Source of the DNA: Spirochaetales bacterium Spiro_05
GTDB lineage: Bacteria; Spirochaetota; Spirochaetia; Sphaerochaetales; Sphaerochaetaceae
Assembly (NCBI GenBank): GCA_001603115.1
Contig: LVBG01000018.1
Coordinates: 1 to 64,000, forward strand
Direction: 5' to 3'
DNA length: 64,000 bases
Shown: piece by piece, positions 23,319 to 33,010 of the stretch
How positions within the stretch are numbered: the first letter of the stretch is position 1
Layout of the letters: every line of letters begins with the position of its first letter
The notes under the pieces: generated by a model
The model's input: the letters and a program-made list of their open reading frames with translations, nothing else
What the model was told of the DNA's origin: nothing
Database searches by the model: none
Position numbers and translations under genes: made by a program

Positions 23319-23860
23319 TGCAATATACTCCACTTGATGTCGAAGAAATAGTAGAGCTTGAAGAGAGACTCTTAGCTGTTCTGAAGGAGGATTTTTATAC
23401 GATCCTTCTTAACCTCAATAGATCAGAACAGTTGGGCAATCTTCTCATTCTATTGGGACATCCGGAGCTGATAGAGAAGAATGATAATGGGTATGTTCCG
23501 CTAACTGATAGGTCTATTGTAATACTTGGAGAATCAAGCATTGATGCGAATGATGTTATGAAGACCATCACTAAATTTGGTATATCAAAGGATAGAGTCG
23601 AATTACATCTAGGATACAAACCGAATGGTTTTAACCTTGATGCGCTCAAGTATTCAATCAACTACTCATTGGTACTTGTGGGGCCGATGCCACATAGTAT
23701 GGAAGGGAAAGACGAATATACAAGTATAATCAGCAGAATGGAGAAAGAAGCAGGTTTCCCTCCGGTCAAGAGATTAATTGCTGGAAATGAGCTTAAGATT
23801 ACCAAGACCTCAATTAGAAATGCGATTGGAGAGGCTTTCGAGAAGGGAATCATAACCTAA
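23318..23860 (+). CDS. Rossmann-like partner of the methylase fusion, function unknown
   Basis: 180 residues. The N-terminal helices (VEEIVELEERLLAVLKEDF) are followed by an alternating strand-helix part: SIVILGESSIDANDVMKTI, RVELHLGYKPN, YSLVLVGPMPHSMEGKDEY and a KRLIAGNELKITKTSIRNAI end. A nucleotide-binding or TIR-like Rossmann fold is plausible, but no catalytic motif is certain. It is translated from TGATG with GGGGGAGG upstream, so it is made with the methylase fusion. I recall similar unnamed proteins beside such fusions in Firmicutes, but cannot confirm it. It could be the regulator of the palindromes, a cofactor or an effector. Confidence 0.75.
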   Translation: MQYTPLDVEEIVELEERLLAVLKEDFYTILLNLNRSEQLGNLLILLGHPELIEKNDNGYVPLTDRSIVILGESSIDANDVMKTITKFGISKDRVELHLGYKPNGFNLDALKYSINYSLVLVGPMPHSMEGKDEYTSIISRMEKEAGFPPVKRLIAGNELKITKTSIRNAIGEAFEKGIIT

Positions 23861-24062
23861 TAGGTGATTAAACCAGTAAAATAACCGAGAATTGGATCGA
23901 GAATGCTTACCTATCTAATCTGACTTGAAAATTCTCGTATCCAAACAAGAGGATGGAGTTGGATGATGCTTTCTTTCCTTGAGATATTACTGAACAAGAA
24001 GTATTCTGGAAAGTATGAAGATGAGTCTGTAGGAAACAATTCAATAGTATAGAGGCAAATTA

Positions 24063-26501
24063 ATGGCAGTTAAGAAATCGGAGCTTTACAATTCACTGTG
24101 GGATTCTTGCGACCAGCTGCGTGGCAGTATGGATGCAAGCCAATACAAGGATTACATTCTAGTACTCCTGTTCATGAAATATGTTTCAGATAAGCATCGT
24201 GCTACTCTTGTAGAAGTTCCTGAAGGTGCAAGCTTCAACGACATGGTGAAGCTAAAAGGCAAAGCGGATATCGGAGACCAAATTAACAAGATTATCGGCA
24301 AGATGGCCGAGGCCAATGCCTTGACCGGAGTAATCACGGTCGCGGATTTCAATGATGATGAGAAATTGGGAAGAGGTAAGGAGAAGGTCGACAGGCTAAG
24401 CAACCTGATTGCGATATTCGAACGTCCCGAACTCGATTTCAGCAAGAACATGGCTGAAGGGGATGACTTGCTTGGTGATGCCTACGAATATTTGATGAGA
24501 TTGTTCGCCACGGAAAGTGGAAAGAGCAAGGGACAATTCTATACGCCGGCAGAAGTCTCCAGGATTATGGCCCGACTCATTGGTATCAACCAATCAAAGA
24601 GCCAGGATGAAACGTTGTATGACCCTACCTGTGGATCCGGTTCACTTCTTTTAAAGGCTGCGAGTGAGACACAGAACAATATCACCATTTACGGGCAGGA
24701 ATATGACAATGCCACACGAGCTTTATGTGTGATGAATATGTGGTTACATGATAATCCCGATTCTGATATTCGCCTAGGAAACACCCTAGCTAATCCTCTT
24801 TTCTTGAATGACGATACAGGAGCCTTGAAACAATTTGATTATGCTGTAGCCAATCCACCTTTTTCCTATAAGTCTTGGAGGAATGGATGGGATCCAGAGC
24901 ATGATGTGTTCAAGCGATTCGAGGGATATCCTCTACCACCCGACAAGAACGGAGACTATGCGTTCCTGATTCATCTGGTCAAATCCTTGAAGTCCAAAGG
25001 CAAGGGCTGTATCGTCATGCCTTTGGGGGTTTTGTTCAGAGGGAATTCCGAAGGGCTTCTTCGTAAGCGACTTATTCAACAGGGCTACATCAAAGGCATC
25101 ATCGGATTACCTCCGAACTTATTTTATGGAACAGGTATTGCCGCTTGTCTGATAGTCATCGATAAGGAGCATGCTGCAGAAAGGAAAAGCATCTTCATGA
25201 TTGATGCAAGCAAAGGCTTCATCAAGGATGGAAATAAGAATCGTCTTCGGGAGCAGGATATCCATAAGATTATTGATACCTTCCTTTCTGGCACTGAGAA
25301 CCCTAAATATTCCAGAATTGTGCCCATCGAAGAGATTGCCAGTGAGAAGAACGACTACAACCTCAATATTCCTAGATACATAGATAACCAGGATGAAGAG
25401 GATATACAGGATATCCAAGCGCATCTCTCTGGAGGATTTCCAAGATATGATGTGGAATCTTTGGAAGATTATTGGAAGGTGTTTCCGAAGTTGAGGCAGG
25501 GTTTATTCAATATCACTGACAGGGATGGATATTATGAACTTTCCGTCGGCACTGACTCGGTGCGAGAGTTTATTCTTAACCATCAAGATTCCATTGACTT
25601 TAAGCAGTTGCTTCTCTCCGACTTTAAGGTGTGGAAGCAAAATATAGCTACATTCTTGAAGAGCCTGGAACCAGGGGAGAAACCTAAGGGAATCATCGAA
25701 AACATATCTGAAGGATTGTTGCAATTATTTGCTGATAAAACGCTTACCGATAAATATGACCTCTATCAGATTCTCATGGATTATTGGTATGAGGTCATGC
25801 AGGATGATGTGTATGTCATTTCGACCGGGGGATGGACTGCTGGAAGAGAGCTGAACCGTCTGATGAAGAAGAATTCCAAAGGTGTAGATAAAGCAGTGTC
25901 TGGATTAGACGGATTGGAAGGTAGAATTATCCCCACAGCTCTTATTATTCAGGAATACTTTGCTGAATTGCAGCAACAGATAGAAGATATTGAAGCAGAA
26001 TTGGATTCTATCAAATCTAGAAAGGCTGAAATCGATGAAGAGAATGGGACCTCTGATGATAGTCTAATTAATGATGCCTATGTCGAGGGGAAGACTTCAA
26101 AGAAACAGCTGAAGGATGCTCTGGCTGACTTGGGTAAGAGAGACGATGAGAATGCAGAAGCCCATGACTTGTTGAACGAGTATCTAGAATTGTTGGAGAA
26201 AGAACCTTCCTTGAAAAAATCTTTGAATGCATTGAAGAATGAGATTGAAAGGAAAGTGATTTCAAAATATCCCAAACTTTCAGAGGAAGAAATAAAGACT
26301 CTCATTGTTGATAAGAAGTGGTTCTCAACAATTAGTGAACGCATCGAAGCTGAATTGGACAACATCAGCCATCGGTTATCAAATAGGATAAAGGAACTTG
26401 CTGATAGATATGAAAAACCAATAATACTGATTGAGAAGGAAGTTGAGGATTTGACAAGCAAAGTTGAAGAACACTTGAAGGCGATGGGGATGGCATTGTA
26501 A
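24063..26501 (+). CDS. hsdM: Type I restriction-modification methyltransferase subunit
   Basis: 812 residues. The HsdM N-terminal domain (SLWDSCDQLRGSMDASQYKDYIL) is followed by GQFYTP, DPTCGSGS (187-194, AdoMet) and NPPF (264-267, catalytic). The C-terminal 250 residues are strongly charged and probably coiled-coil; this makes it longer than the E. coli HsdM (about 530), as in the large HsdM group. It methylates adenine in the site read by HsdS and is needed for restriction. AGAGG precedes the ATG. First gene of a four-gene operon; its stop overlaps hsdS by one base (TAATG). Confidence 0.93.
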   Translation: MAVKKSELYNSLWDSCDQLRGSMDASQYKDYILVLLFMKYVSDKHRATLVEVPEGASFNDMVKLKGKADIGDQINKIIGKMAEANALTGVITVADFNDDEKLGRGKEKVDRLSNLIAIFERPELDFSKNMAEGDDLLGDAYEYLMRLFATESGKSKGQFYTPAEVSRIMARLIGINQSKSQDETLYDPTCGSGSLLLKAASETQNNITIYGQEYDNATRALCVMNMWLHDNPDSDIRLGNTLANPLFLNDDTGALKQFDYAVANPPFSYKSWRNGWDPEHDVFKRFEGYPLPPDKNGDYAFLIHLVKSLKSKGKGCIVMPLGVLFRGNSEGLLRKRLIQQGYIKGIIGLPPNLFYGTGIAACLIVIDKEHAAERKSIFMIDASKGFIKDGNKNRLREQDIHKIIDTFLSGTENPKYSRIVPIEEIASEKNDYNLNIPRYIDNQDEEDIQDIQAHLSGGFPRYDVESLEDYWKVFPKLRQGLFNITDRDGYYELSVGTDSVREFILNHQDSIDFKQLLLSDFKVWKQNIATFLKSLEPGEKPKGIIENISEGLLQLFADKTLTDKYDLYQILMDYWYEVMQDDVYVISTGGWTAGRELNRLMKKNSKGVDKAVSGLDGLEGRIIPTALIIQEYFAELQQQIEDIEAELDSIKSRKAEIDEENGTSDDSLINDAYVEGKTSKKQLKDALADLGKRDDENAEAHDLLNEYLELLEKEPSLKKSLNALKNEIERKVISKYPKLSEEEIKTLIVDKKWFSTISERIEAELDNISHRLSNRIKELADRYEKPIILIEKEVEDLTSKVEEHLKAMGMAL

Positions 26502-27808
26502 TGGAGAAGCATATACCAGAAGGATACAAACAGACTGAAGTCGGAATATTTCCTGAAGATTGGGTTGAGAAACGTATTGGAGATATTTTTGATTTTAAAA
26601 ATGGTCTAAATAAGGGAAAAGAATACTTCGGATATGGAATACCGATTATTAATTATATGGATGTCTACAAAAACTCAAGTATTCTTGGTAAGAACCTAAA
26701 AGGGAGAGTAAGCCTTAATAAAAATGAAATTGAAACCTACAAAGTGAACAAAGGCGATGTATTTTTTACAAGGACATCTGAAACAGTTGAGGAAATCGGA
26801 ATGTCCGCGGTTTTATTAGAAGATTCGAGTGATACTGTCTTTAGTGGTTTTTTATTGAGGGCTAGGCCAAGAAACCAAATATTAGACTTAGAGTTCTGCA
26901 AATACTGTTTCTCACATAAACAAATAAGGAGACAAATACTTCAAAAAGCTTCATTTACTACTAGAGCTCTAACAAATGGGAAATTACTCTCGCGAGTAAT
27001 CTTACTAATTCCACCTACTAAAACTGAACAACAATCCATTGCCACAGCCTTATCCGATGTTGATAATCTCATCACTTCCCTAGAGCAACTAATCGAAAAG
27101 AAGAAAGCCATCAAACAGGGAACCATGCAGGAGTTGCTCACTGGGAAAAGACGGTTGAAGGGATTCGGTGAAGGAAAGGGATACAAGCAGACTGAGTTGG
27201 GGTTGATTCCTGAGGATTGGGAGGTGAAGAGATTGCATGAATTGGGAAAATTCCAATCTGGAATCGGTTTCCCATTGCATTTACAAGGCAAGCACCAGGA
27301 GGTTATTCCATTCTACAAAGTTTCCGATATGAATAATAATGGGAACGAAGTTTTTATGCTGAATAGCAATAACTATATTTCACAGAAGGTGTTGATAGAA
27401 TTGGGAGCAACTCTGATACCGAGAAGTTCAATAGTATTTGCAAAAATTGGAGCTGCATTATTTCTAGAAAGAAAAAGATTACTTTTAGTTGATAGCCTCA
27501 TTGATAATAACATGATGGCAATAATTGCAGATATTGATACTATCGATACAAAATATCTGTATTACTTACTCATAAACATAAAATTAAGTAAATATGCAAA
27601 TACAACTGCACTTCCATCTATCAACAGAAATGATATTGGAGAAATCAATTTAAAAATTCCAACCTTATATGAGCAGCAAGCTATTACAGAAGTCCTTACA
27701 AATATGGATTCTGAAATTGAAAACCTAGAAACCAAAGTCAATAAATACAAACAAATCAAACAGGGGATGATGCAGAACCTCCTCACAGGAAGGATAAGGT
27801 TGGCGTGA
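26501..27808 (+). CDS. hsdS: Type I specificity subunit
   Basis: 435 residues with the classical two-repeat build. Each half opens with GYKQTE.G..PEDW (residues about 8-21 and 228-241), then a target-recognition domain, then a conserved helix (TEQQSIATALSDVDNLI and YEQQAITEVLTNMDSEI) ending in KQG.MQ.LLTGK/RRL. The two target domains differ, so the recognised site is bipartite and asymmetric. The DNA of the two repeat openings is still nearly identical (26521 and 27179), which permits recombination between halves. Starts at ATG overlapping the hsdM stop and ends on TGATG with hsdR. Confidence 0.93.
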   Translation: MEKHIPEGYKQTEVGIFPEDWVEKRIGDIFDFKNGLNKGKEYFGYGIPIINYMDVYKNSSILGKNLKGRVSLNKNEIETYKVNKGDVFFTRTSETVEEIGMSAVLLEDSSDTVFSGFLLRARPRNQILDLEFCKYCFSHKQIRRQILQKASFTTRALTNGKLLSRVILLIPPTKTEQQSIATALSDVDNLITSLEQLIEKKKAIKQGTMQELLTGKRRLKGFGEGKGYKQTELGLIPEDWEVKRLHELGKFQSGIGFPLHLQGKHQEVIPFYKVSDMNNNGNEVFMLNSNNYISQKVLIELGATLIPRSSIVFAKIGAALFLERKRLLLVDSLIDNNMMAIIADIDTIDTKYLYYLLINIKLSKYANTTALPSINRNDIGEINLKIPTLYEQQAITEVLTNMDSEIENLETKVNKYKQIKQGMMQNLLTGRIRLA

Positions 27809-30800
27809 TGAACCAAAAACAAAAGACTGAGAGGGAAACCCAGAACAGGGTAATCAAGCTGTTTCAGAACGAGCTGGGATATGCCTACCTTGGGGATTGG
27901 ACTGAAAGACCTGATAACAGCAATGTGGAAGAATCGATACTCACAGATTGGCTTAGGAAGAAAGGGTATGAAGAGAGCCTAGTCAACAAAGCCCTACATA
28001 AGATTCGGAACATCATCGGGAACAAGTCCATTTCCCTGTATGAAGCAAACAAGAATTTCTATTCGCTATTACGCTATGGCGTTAACGTCCAGACAAGCGC
28101 AGGACAGCACAACCAGAATGTGCATCTCATTGATTGGGAAAATCCCCAGGCAAATGATTTTGCTATTGCAGAAGAAGTGAGCATCGAGGGGTTTAATAAG
28201 AAACGACCTGATATCGTCCTGTATGTAAATGGGATTGCCCTTGGAGTATTGGAGCTCAAACGAAGCACCGTCTCTGTTTCAGAAGGAATCAGACAGAATC
28301 TTGATAACCAGAAACATCTGTTCATAGGACCTTTCTTCCATACGATGCAACTGGTCATGGCAGGGAATGACTCCGAAGGACTGCGGTATGGTTCAATCGA
28401 GACTCCCGAGAAATACTATCTGACTTGGAAAGAGGTTCGCGAGCAGAATCTGGACAATCCTAATCTCTTGGAAATGACCGCAACCATCAGAGGACTGTCC
28501 CAGAAGCAATCGATTCTGCTGGATAAGCACATTGTCCAGATGCTCAATAAGGAACGATTCTTGGAGCTTATCCACGATTTCATCGTATTTGACAAGGGAA
28601 TCAAGAAGCTCTGCAGGCATAACCAGTATTTCGGAGTTAAATCAGCCCAGGATTTCATCCACAGGAACAAAGGCGGTATAATTTGGCACACACAGGGAAG
28701 TGGCAAGAGCCTGACGATGGTTTGGTTGGCGAAGTGGATTCATGAGCAATACCACGATGGTAGGGTGCTCCTCATCACCGACAGGGAAGAGCTGGATGAC
28801 CAAATACAGAAGGTGTTCAGTGGAGTCGATGAGGAGATCTATCGGACCAAAAGTGGTAGGGATTTGTTGGAGCAGTTGAATGCGACTGCTCCTTGGCTGA
28901 TATGTTCGCTGGTACATAAGTTCAAAGGCAAAGAGGAAGATGATGTAGAGGATTACCTGAACGATATTCGAGGAAATCTTCCCACTGATTTCAGGGCTAA
29001 GGGAAAAATTTTCGTATTTGTTGATGAATGTCACCGTACACAATCAGGGAAGCTGCATAGGGCGATGAAGGAAATCCTTACCGAGAATGCTATCTTCATC
29101 GGTTTCACAGGAACGCCTTTATTGAAATCCGACAAGATTTCTTCCAGTTTTGAAGTCTTCGGGGACTACATTCATACCTACAAATTCGATGAAGGAGTAG
29201 AGGATGGTGTCATCCTTGACTTGAGGTATGAAGCGCGTGATGTGGAACAGACTCTGGGATCGGAAGAGAAGATTGACGATTGGTTTGATGCAGCCACGAA
29301 AGGAATGACTGATACAGCCAAGGCGACCCTGAAACAACGATGGGGAACTTTGAAGAAGCTGTTCAGCTCAAAGAACCGACTGGAACAGATAGTTGCCGAT
29401 ATCCTGATGGACATGATGAAGAAGGAACGGCTTCAGAATGGGAAAGGAAACGCGATCCTTGTATCGGATAGCATATACAACGCATGCAGGTATTACGAAC
29501 TCTTTACCCAATCGCATTTCAAGAAATGTGCAATCATCACCAGCTACAATCCAAATATTTCAGATATAAAGGGAGAATCGACCGGAGAGGACGGGTATAC
29601 GGAGAAACTGAAGCGGTTTGAAATCTACCAAAAGATGCTCTCCGAGTATTTCCATGAACCTGCAGAAAGAGCGGTGAATAGGGTAGAGGAATTCGAGCGT
29701 GAAGTGAAGGAGAAATTCATCAAGGAACCTGCACAGATGAAACTGCTGATTGTGGTGGACAAGCTCCTTACCGGTTTTGATGCTCCTCCTGCAACCTACA
29801 TGTACATCGACAAATCCCTGCAGAATCATGGTCTCTTCCAAGCAGTGTGTAGGGTCAACCGTTTGGATGGAGAAGACAAGGAATATGGATATATCATTGA
29901 TTACAAGGATTTATTCGACAGCCTTAAGAGTGCGTTCTATGATTACACCACTGGAGCTCTCGCTGGTTATGATCCCAAGGATGTTAGTGGCTTCTTGAAG
30001 AACAAGCTTGTTGAAGGAAAGAAGAAGCTGGAGGATTCGCTCGAAGCTGTTAAAGCTCTTTGTGAGGCTGTGGATATGCCAAAGAGTGAGGTTGATTTCC
30101 TCGACTATTTTGTGGGTGATACAGAATTTAAGGATACACTCCAGGATACTGAACCCCAACGGGTTGCACTGTATAAGTTGGTCACTTCCTTGGTGAGGGC
30201 GTATGCGAATATTGCGGATGAGATGGAAGAGGCGGGATTCTCTGAACAGGAGGCACGTTCAATCCAATCGGATGTCGCTTTCTACCATAGCATGAAGAGG
30301 GCAGTGGAACTTGCCAGTGGTGATTATATCGAGCTCAAGAAATATGAACCAGCGATGAGGTTCCTCCTTGATTCCTACATCGGTGCCAAGGAAAGTCGTG
30401 TTCTTGCAGCATTTGAGGATATCAGTCTTGTGGATATGTTGGTGGAGAAAGGTGCCGATGCTGTTAAGGATTTGCCTGAGAACATCAAGAAACACAAGGA
30501 GGCGGTTGCTGAGGTTATAGAGGGAAACTATAGAAAAGAAATTGTGGAACAGGAAATCACCAACCCCGCCTACTATGCGAAGATGAGTGAACTTCTCGAT
30601 TCTCTGATATCTGAGCGAAAGAAACAGACCAAAGAATATGAAGAGTATCTACAAGAACTGATTGCCTTCGCTCCCAGGATAAAGAATCCTGAGCATTCCA
30701 CCAGTTATCCTGCTGGAATCGATTCACCTGCCAAGAGAGCTCTCTGGGACAACTTCAACAAGGGATATGACTTTGTCAGTGATGTCCACGAAGCCATCAT

Positions 30801-30948
30801 GGGCTCCAAAAAAGATGGATGGAGAGACCATCCCATCAAGTTGCGGGCAGTGAAGAAGGCTGTGGGGAGTATACTAGAAAAGCATGGAGTCGATGATTTT
30901 TCAGAAGCAGATATTGTCGAACTTGCTAGGAATCAACGGGAATACTGA
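27808..30948 (+). CDS. hsdR: Type I restriction endonuclease subunit
   Basis: 1046 residues. The nuclease domain near the N-terminus has RPDIVLYVNGIALGVLELKR (D135, E149, K151). Then come the translocase motifs TQGSGKS (295-301), VDECHR (DECH 406-409) and FTGTP (434-437), and later LLTGFDAPPATYMYID with QAVCRVNR. Full length and intact, so restriction should be active. An in-frame GTG one codon earlier exists; the ATG at 27808 is used because it overlaps the hsdS stop (TGATG). A helical C-terminus of about 250 residues mediates complex assembly in this family. Confidence 0.95.
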   Translation: MNQKQKTERETQNRVIKLFQNELGYAYLGDWTERPDNSNVEESILTDWLRKKGYEESLVNKALHKIRNIIGNKSISLYEANKNFYSLLRYGVNVQTSAGQHNQNVHLIDWENPQANDFAIAEEVSIEGFNKKRPDIVLYVNGIALGVLELKRSTVSVSEGIRQNLDNQKHLFIGPFFHTMQLVMAGNDSEGLRYGSIETPEKYYLTWKEVREQNLDNPNLLEMTATIRGLSQKQSILLDKHIVQMLNKERFLELIHDFIVFDKGIKKLCRHNQYFGVKSAQDFIHRNKGGIIWHTQGSGKSLTMVWLAKWIHEQYHDGRVLLITDREELDDQIQKVFSGVDEEIYRTKSGRDLLEQLNATAPWLICSLVHKFKGKEEDDVEDYLNDIRGNLPTDFRAKGKIFVFVDECHRTQSGKLHRAMKEILTENAIFIGFTGTPLLKSDKISSSFEVFGDYIHTYKFDEGVEDGVILDLRYEARDVEQTLGSEEKIDDWFDAATKGMTDTAKATLKQRWGTLKKLFSSKNRLEQIVADILMDMMKKERLQNGKGNAILVSDSIYNACRYYELFTQSHFKKCAIITSYNPNISDIKGESTGEDGYTEKLKRFEIYQKMLSEYFHEPAERAVNRVEEFEREVKEKFIKEPAQMKLLIVVDKLLTGFDAPPATYMYIDKSLQNHGLFQAVCRVNRLDGEDKEYGYIIDYKDLFDSLKSAFYDYTTGALAGYDPKDVSGFLKNKLVEGKKKLEDSLEAVKALCEAVDMPKSEVDFLDYFVGDTEFKDTLQDTEPQRVALYKLVTSLVRAYANIADEMEEAGFSEQEARSIQSDVAFYHSMKRAVELASGDYIELKKYEPAMRFLLDSYIGAKESRVLAAFEDISLVDMLVEKGADAVKDLPENIKKHKEAVAEVIEGNYRKEIVEQEITNPAYYAKMSELLDSLISERKKQTKEYEEYLQELIAFAPRIKNPEHSTSYPAGIDSPAKRALWDNFNKGYDFVSDVHEAIMGSKKDGWRDHPIKLRAVKKAVGSILEKHGVDDFSEADIVELARNQREY

Positions 30949-31682
30949 TGAACGCCATACTACAAGTTGAATCTATTTCTATACTCGATGTGGAGGTTGA
31001 GATATTTCGTAAAGATATCAAGAACATCCATCTCAGAGTTTATCCTCCTGAGGGGTTTGTACGGGCTACAGTCCCTTTTGATATGGATAGAGATGCCATC
31101 AGGTTGTTTCTGGTGAAGAAAATCAGCTGGATTCGAAAACAGCAGGAAGATTTTAGAAAGGTTGAACGCCAGACACCACGAGATTTCCTAAGAAGGGAAA
31201 GTCATTACTTCTTGGGCTTACGATATCTTCTGGATGTGGTTGAAAGTAACGAGAAGCAACAGGTGGTTCAGAAGAATAAAAAGACCCTAGTGCTACAAAT
31301 GAGACCAGAAGCATCCCATATCAAGGCTCAGGAAATAATGGATGCATTTTATCGGAATGAGTTGAAATTGATTGTTTCGAGTCTCATTGAGAAGTGGGAG
31401 CCCCTTCTGAAGGTCCAAGTGTCTGATTGGCAAGTGAATAAAATGAGAACTCGTTGGGGAACGTGTAACCCTGAGAAGAAGAGGATCTTGATTAACTTGG
31501 AACTGGCTAAGAAGCCGCCACGCTGTATCGAATATATAGTGGTTCATGAGTTGGTGCACCTATTGGAAAGAACTCACAATGAACATTTCATTGAATTGAT
31601 GGATTCGTTTCTCCCAAACTGGAGGGCCTTGAAACACGAGTTGAATAGCTTGCCAGTGAGTCATGCTGATTGGAATTATTGA
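30948..31682 (+). CDS. YgjP-like (DUF45) metallopeptidase of the hsd operon
   Basis: 244 residues. TRWGTC (168-173) and VVHELVHLLERTHNEHF with HELVH at 200-204 and H210 are the YgjP/SprT-like zinc-peptidase signature. Genes of this family often follow hsdR in type I operons; the job is not known, with restriction alleviation by proteolysis one suggestion. The ATG overlaps the hsdR stop (TGATG), so it is made in step with HsdR, which supports a functional link. The protein looks complete. Confidence 0.88.
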   Translation: MNAILQVESISILDVEVEIFRKDIKNIHLRVYPPEGFVRATVPFDMDRDAIRLFLVKKISWIRKQQEDFRKVERQTPRDFLRRESHYFLGLRYLLDVVESNEKQQVVQKNKKTLVLQMRPEASHIKAQEIMDAFYRNELKLIVSSLIEKWEPLLKVQVSDWQVNKMRTRWGTCNPEKKRILINLELAKKPPRCIEYIVVHELVHLLERTHNEHFIELMDSFLPNWRALKHELNSLPVSHADWNY

Positions 31683-31712
31683 GATTAGAGAAGTATTAGG
31701 TATTCTCAAAAA

Positions 31713-31762
31713 AATACTATCAAAATTTTGTTTGGTCCAAATTATTATTCAGTGATAGTATT
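31713..31762. promoter_or_regulatory. Inverted repeat before the unknown gene
   Basis: AATACTATC at 31713-31721 and GATAGTATT at 31754-31762, perfect nine-base arms separated by 32 bases, lying 37-86 bases before the next start. Possible operator pair or a leader hairpin. Confidence 0.45.
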
Positions 31763-31798
31763 GCCAATGAATCAAAGTCACAATCACGAGGTAGCATT

Positions 31799-32743
31799 TT
31801 GGAAATCGATTTTAACTCAATTAAATATCTTGAAGAAGCGGTTGATGCTAAACAGCACAAACTCATTATAGCTGGAATCAAAAAAAGTTGGGAAGATTGT
31901 CTAGAAAAAAATCAACAGATTTTTGATTGTAAGATTTTGAGTGCCCGTTGGATTGAAAATACTAGTGCTCTTGCTATTTTTGAAGATTGCTATGAAGATA
32001 TTTTTGATAATACACCTCGCAACGTAATTGAAGTAAAATATAGTATTTGGATTACTTCAGATAGAAAGGGGGTTTGGGCTCCCGAGCAAATTTGCCGAAT
32101 CACTAATACGATGTATCTTTATAAATATTCAAATGATGCTGAATATCCCTATGCTATTGACTACATCGATGAAATCGAGCATGAAACTTTAGAAGGGGGC
32201 ATTGAAAGCACGCAATTGTCAGAGGAAGGGGTACTGGAATTATTAGCCTCGTTGGAGAACGGTACGTCTGCTGAGATATTAGCTGAAATAAAACCAGAAG
32301 AGTTGCCGGATAATCTACATCCAAAGGTTAGGGAGCTTCATGGCAAACTGCATACTAATTTTCTCAAGGAAGAGGCTGAATATGAAGAAAGTATGCTTGA
32401 GAGAAAGCGGATGGTTCTGGAGTTTTCAGAAAAGACTTACTATTCAGAACATGTGATCACCTTGCCGTCAAAACATGAAAATTTCTATTTTGATATAGAA
32501 TTGCTATATGCTGAAGGATGTAATGAGAGTAGTGAATTACAAATCACTGCTTTTAGTCCTTACACAGATCATCGAAGTAAACGATATCCAATATGGAAGC
32601 AAGCAGTCAAAATCCCTTCGGTGAAAATTGAGGACGCAAGTCGCTACCTGCAAGATTGGATAGAGAATACTGCTAATTTGGATTTGATACGAATATTTCA
32701 GTTTCAATCACGAATTGATGATGAAAACAAACAATCTAGGTAG
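31799..32743 (+). CDS. Unknown AT-rich protein at the element's right end
   Basis: 314 residues, rich in Glu, Lys and Ile, no signal peptide or membrane segment, no cysteine pattern, no known motif. Residues 40-110 (LSARWIENTSALAIFEDCYEDIF, then VIEVKYSIWITSD) look strand-rich; 170-210 is a charged helix; the end has LQDWIENTANLDLIRIFQFQ. TTG at 31799 is the likely start, with GAGG eight bases upstream; there is no better in-frame start. It is the last gene before the radC junction and may be cargo, possibly defence-linked by location only. Confidence 0.6.
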   Translation: MEIDFNSIKYLEEAVDAKQHKLIIAGIKKSWEDCLEKNQQIFDCKILSARWIENTSALAIFEDCYEDIFDNTPRNVIEVKYSIWITSDRKGVWAPEQICRITNTMYLYKYSNDAEYPYAIDYIDEIEHETLEGGIESTQLSEEGVLELLASLENGTSAEILAEIKPEELPDNLHPKVRELHGKLHTNFLKEEAEYEESMLERKRMVLEFSEKTYYSEHVITLPSKHENFYFDIELLYAEGCNESSELQITAFSPYTDHRSKRYPIWKQAVKIPSVKIEDASRYLQDWIENTANLDLIRIFQFQSRIDDENKQSR

Positions 32744-33010
32744 GCGAGGGCTGTCTGAGCTTGAAAAGAACTCACCGTAGAAGGTTACCATTCGGGGCAA
32801 GATTTAATTGATAGTTGCACAAATAGATTATTCCCACGTGTCCCAATCCGAAGGTTTCAAATTACACACTAGCTCTGGTTCTACAAGTATACTCAGCTTA
32901 TAAATGTCGTAGCACAGAGCTTCCAGCATTGAGGAAACCTCAAAATGCCGCATTCAATAGCGGTTTCAGCCCTTTTTGCCCTATTATTATTGTATCAATT
33001 GTGAGGTCAA
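32744..33010. other. Non-coding end of the integrated element
   Basis: AT-rich, no credible gene. A small hairpin CCGC/GCGG near 32952-32966 is followed by a T-rich plus-strand stretch (CCCTTTTTGCCC). It leads into the truncated radC. Integrase-binding sites would be expected here but none can be identified by eye. Confidence 0.4.

Noticed and set aside
23861-24062. Small gene between the Rossmann-like gene and hsdM
   Set aside because: Only very short frames without a ribosome site; the stretch holds a GAGAATT/AATTCTC dyad at most.
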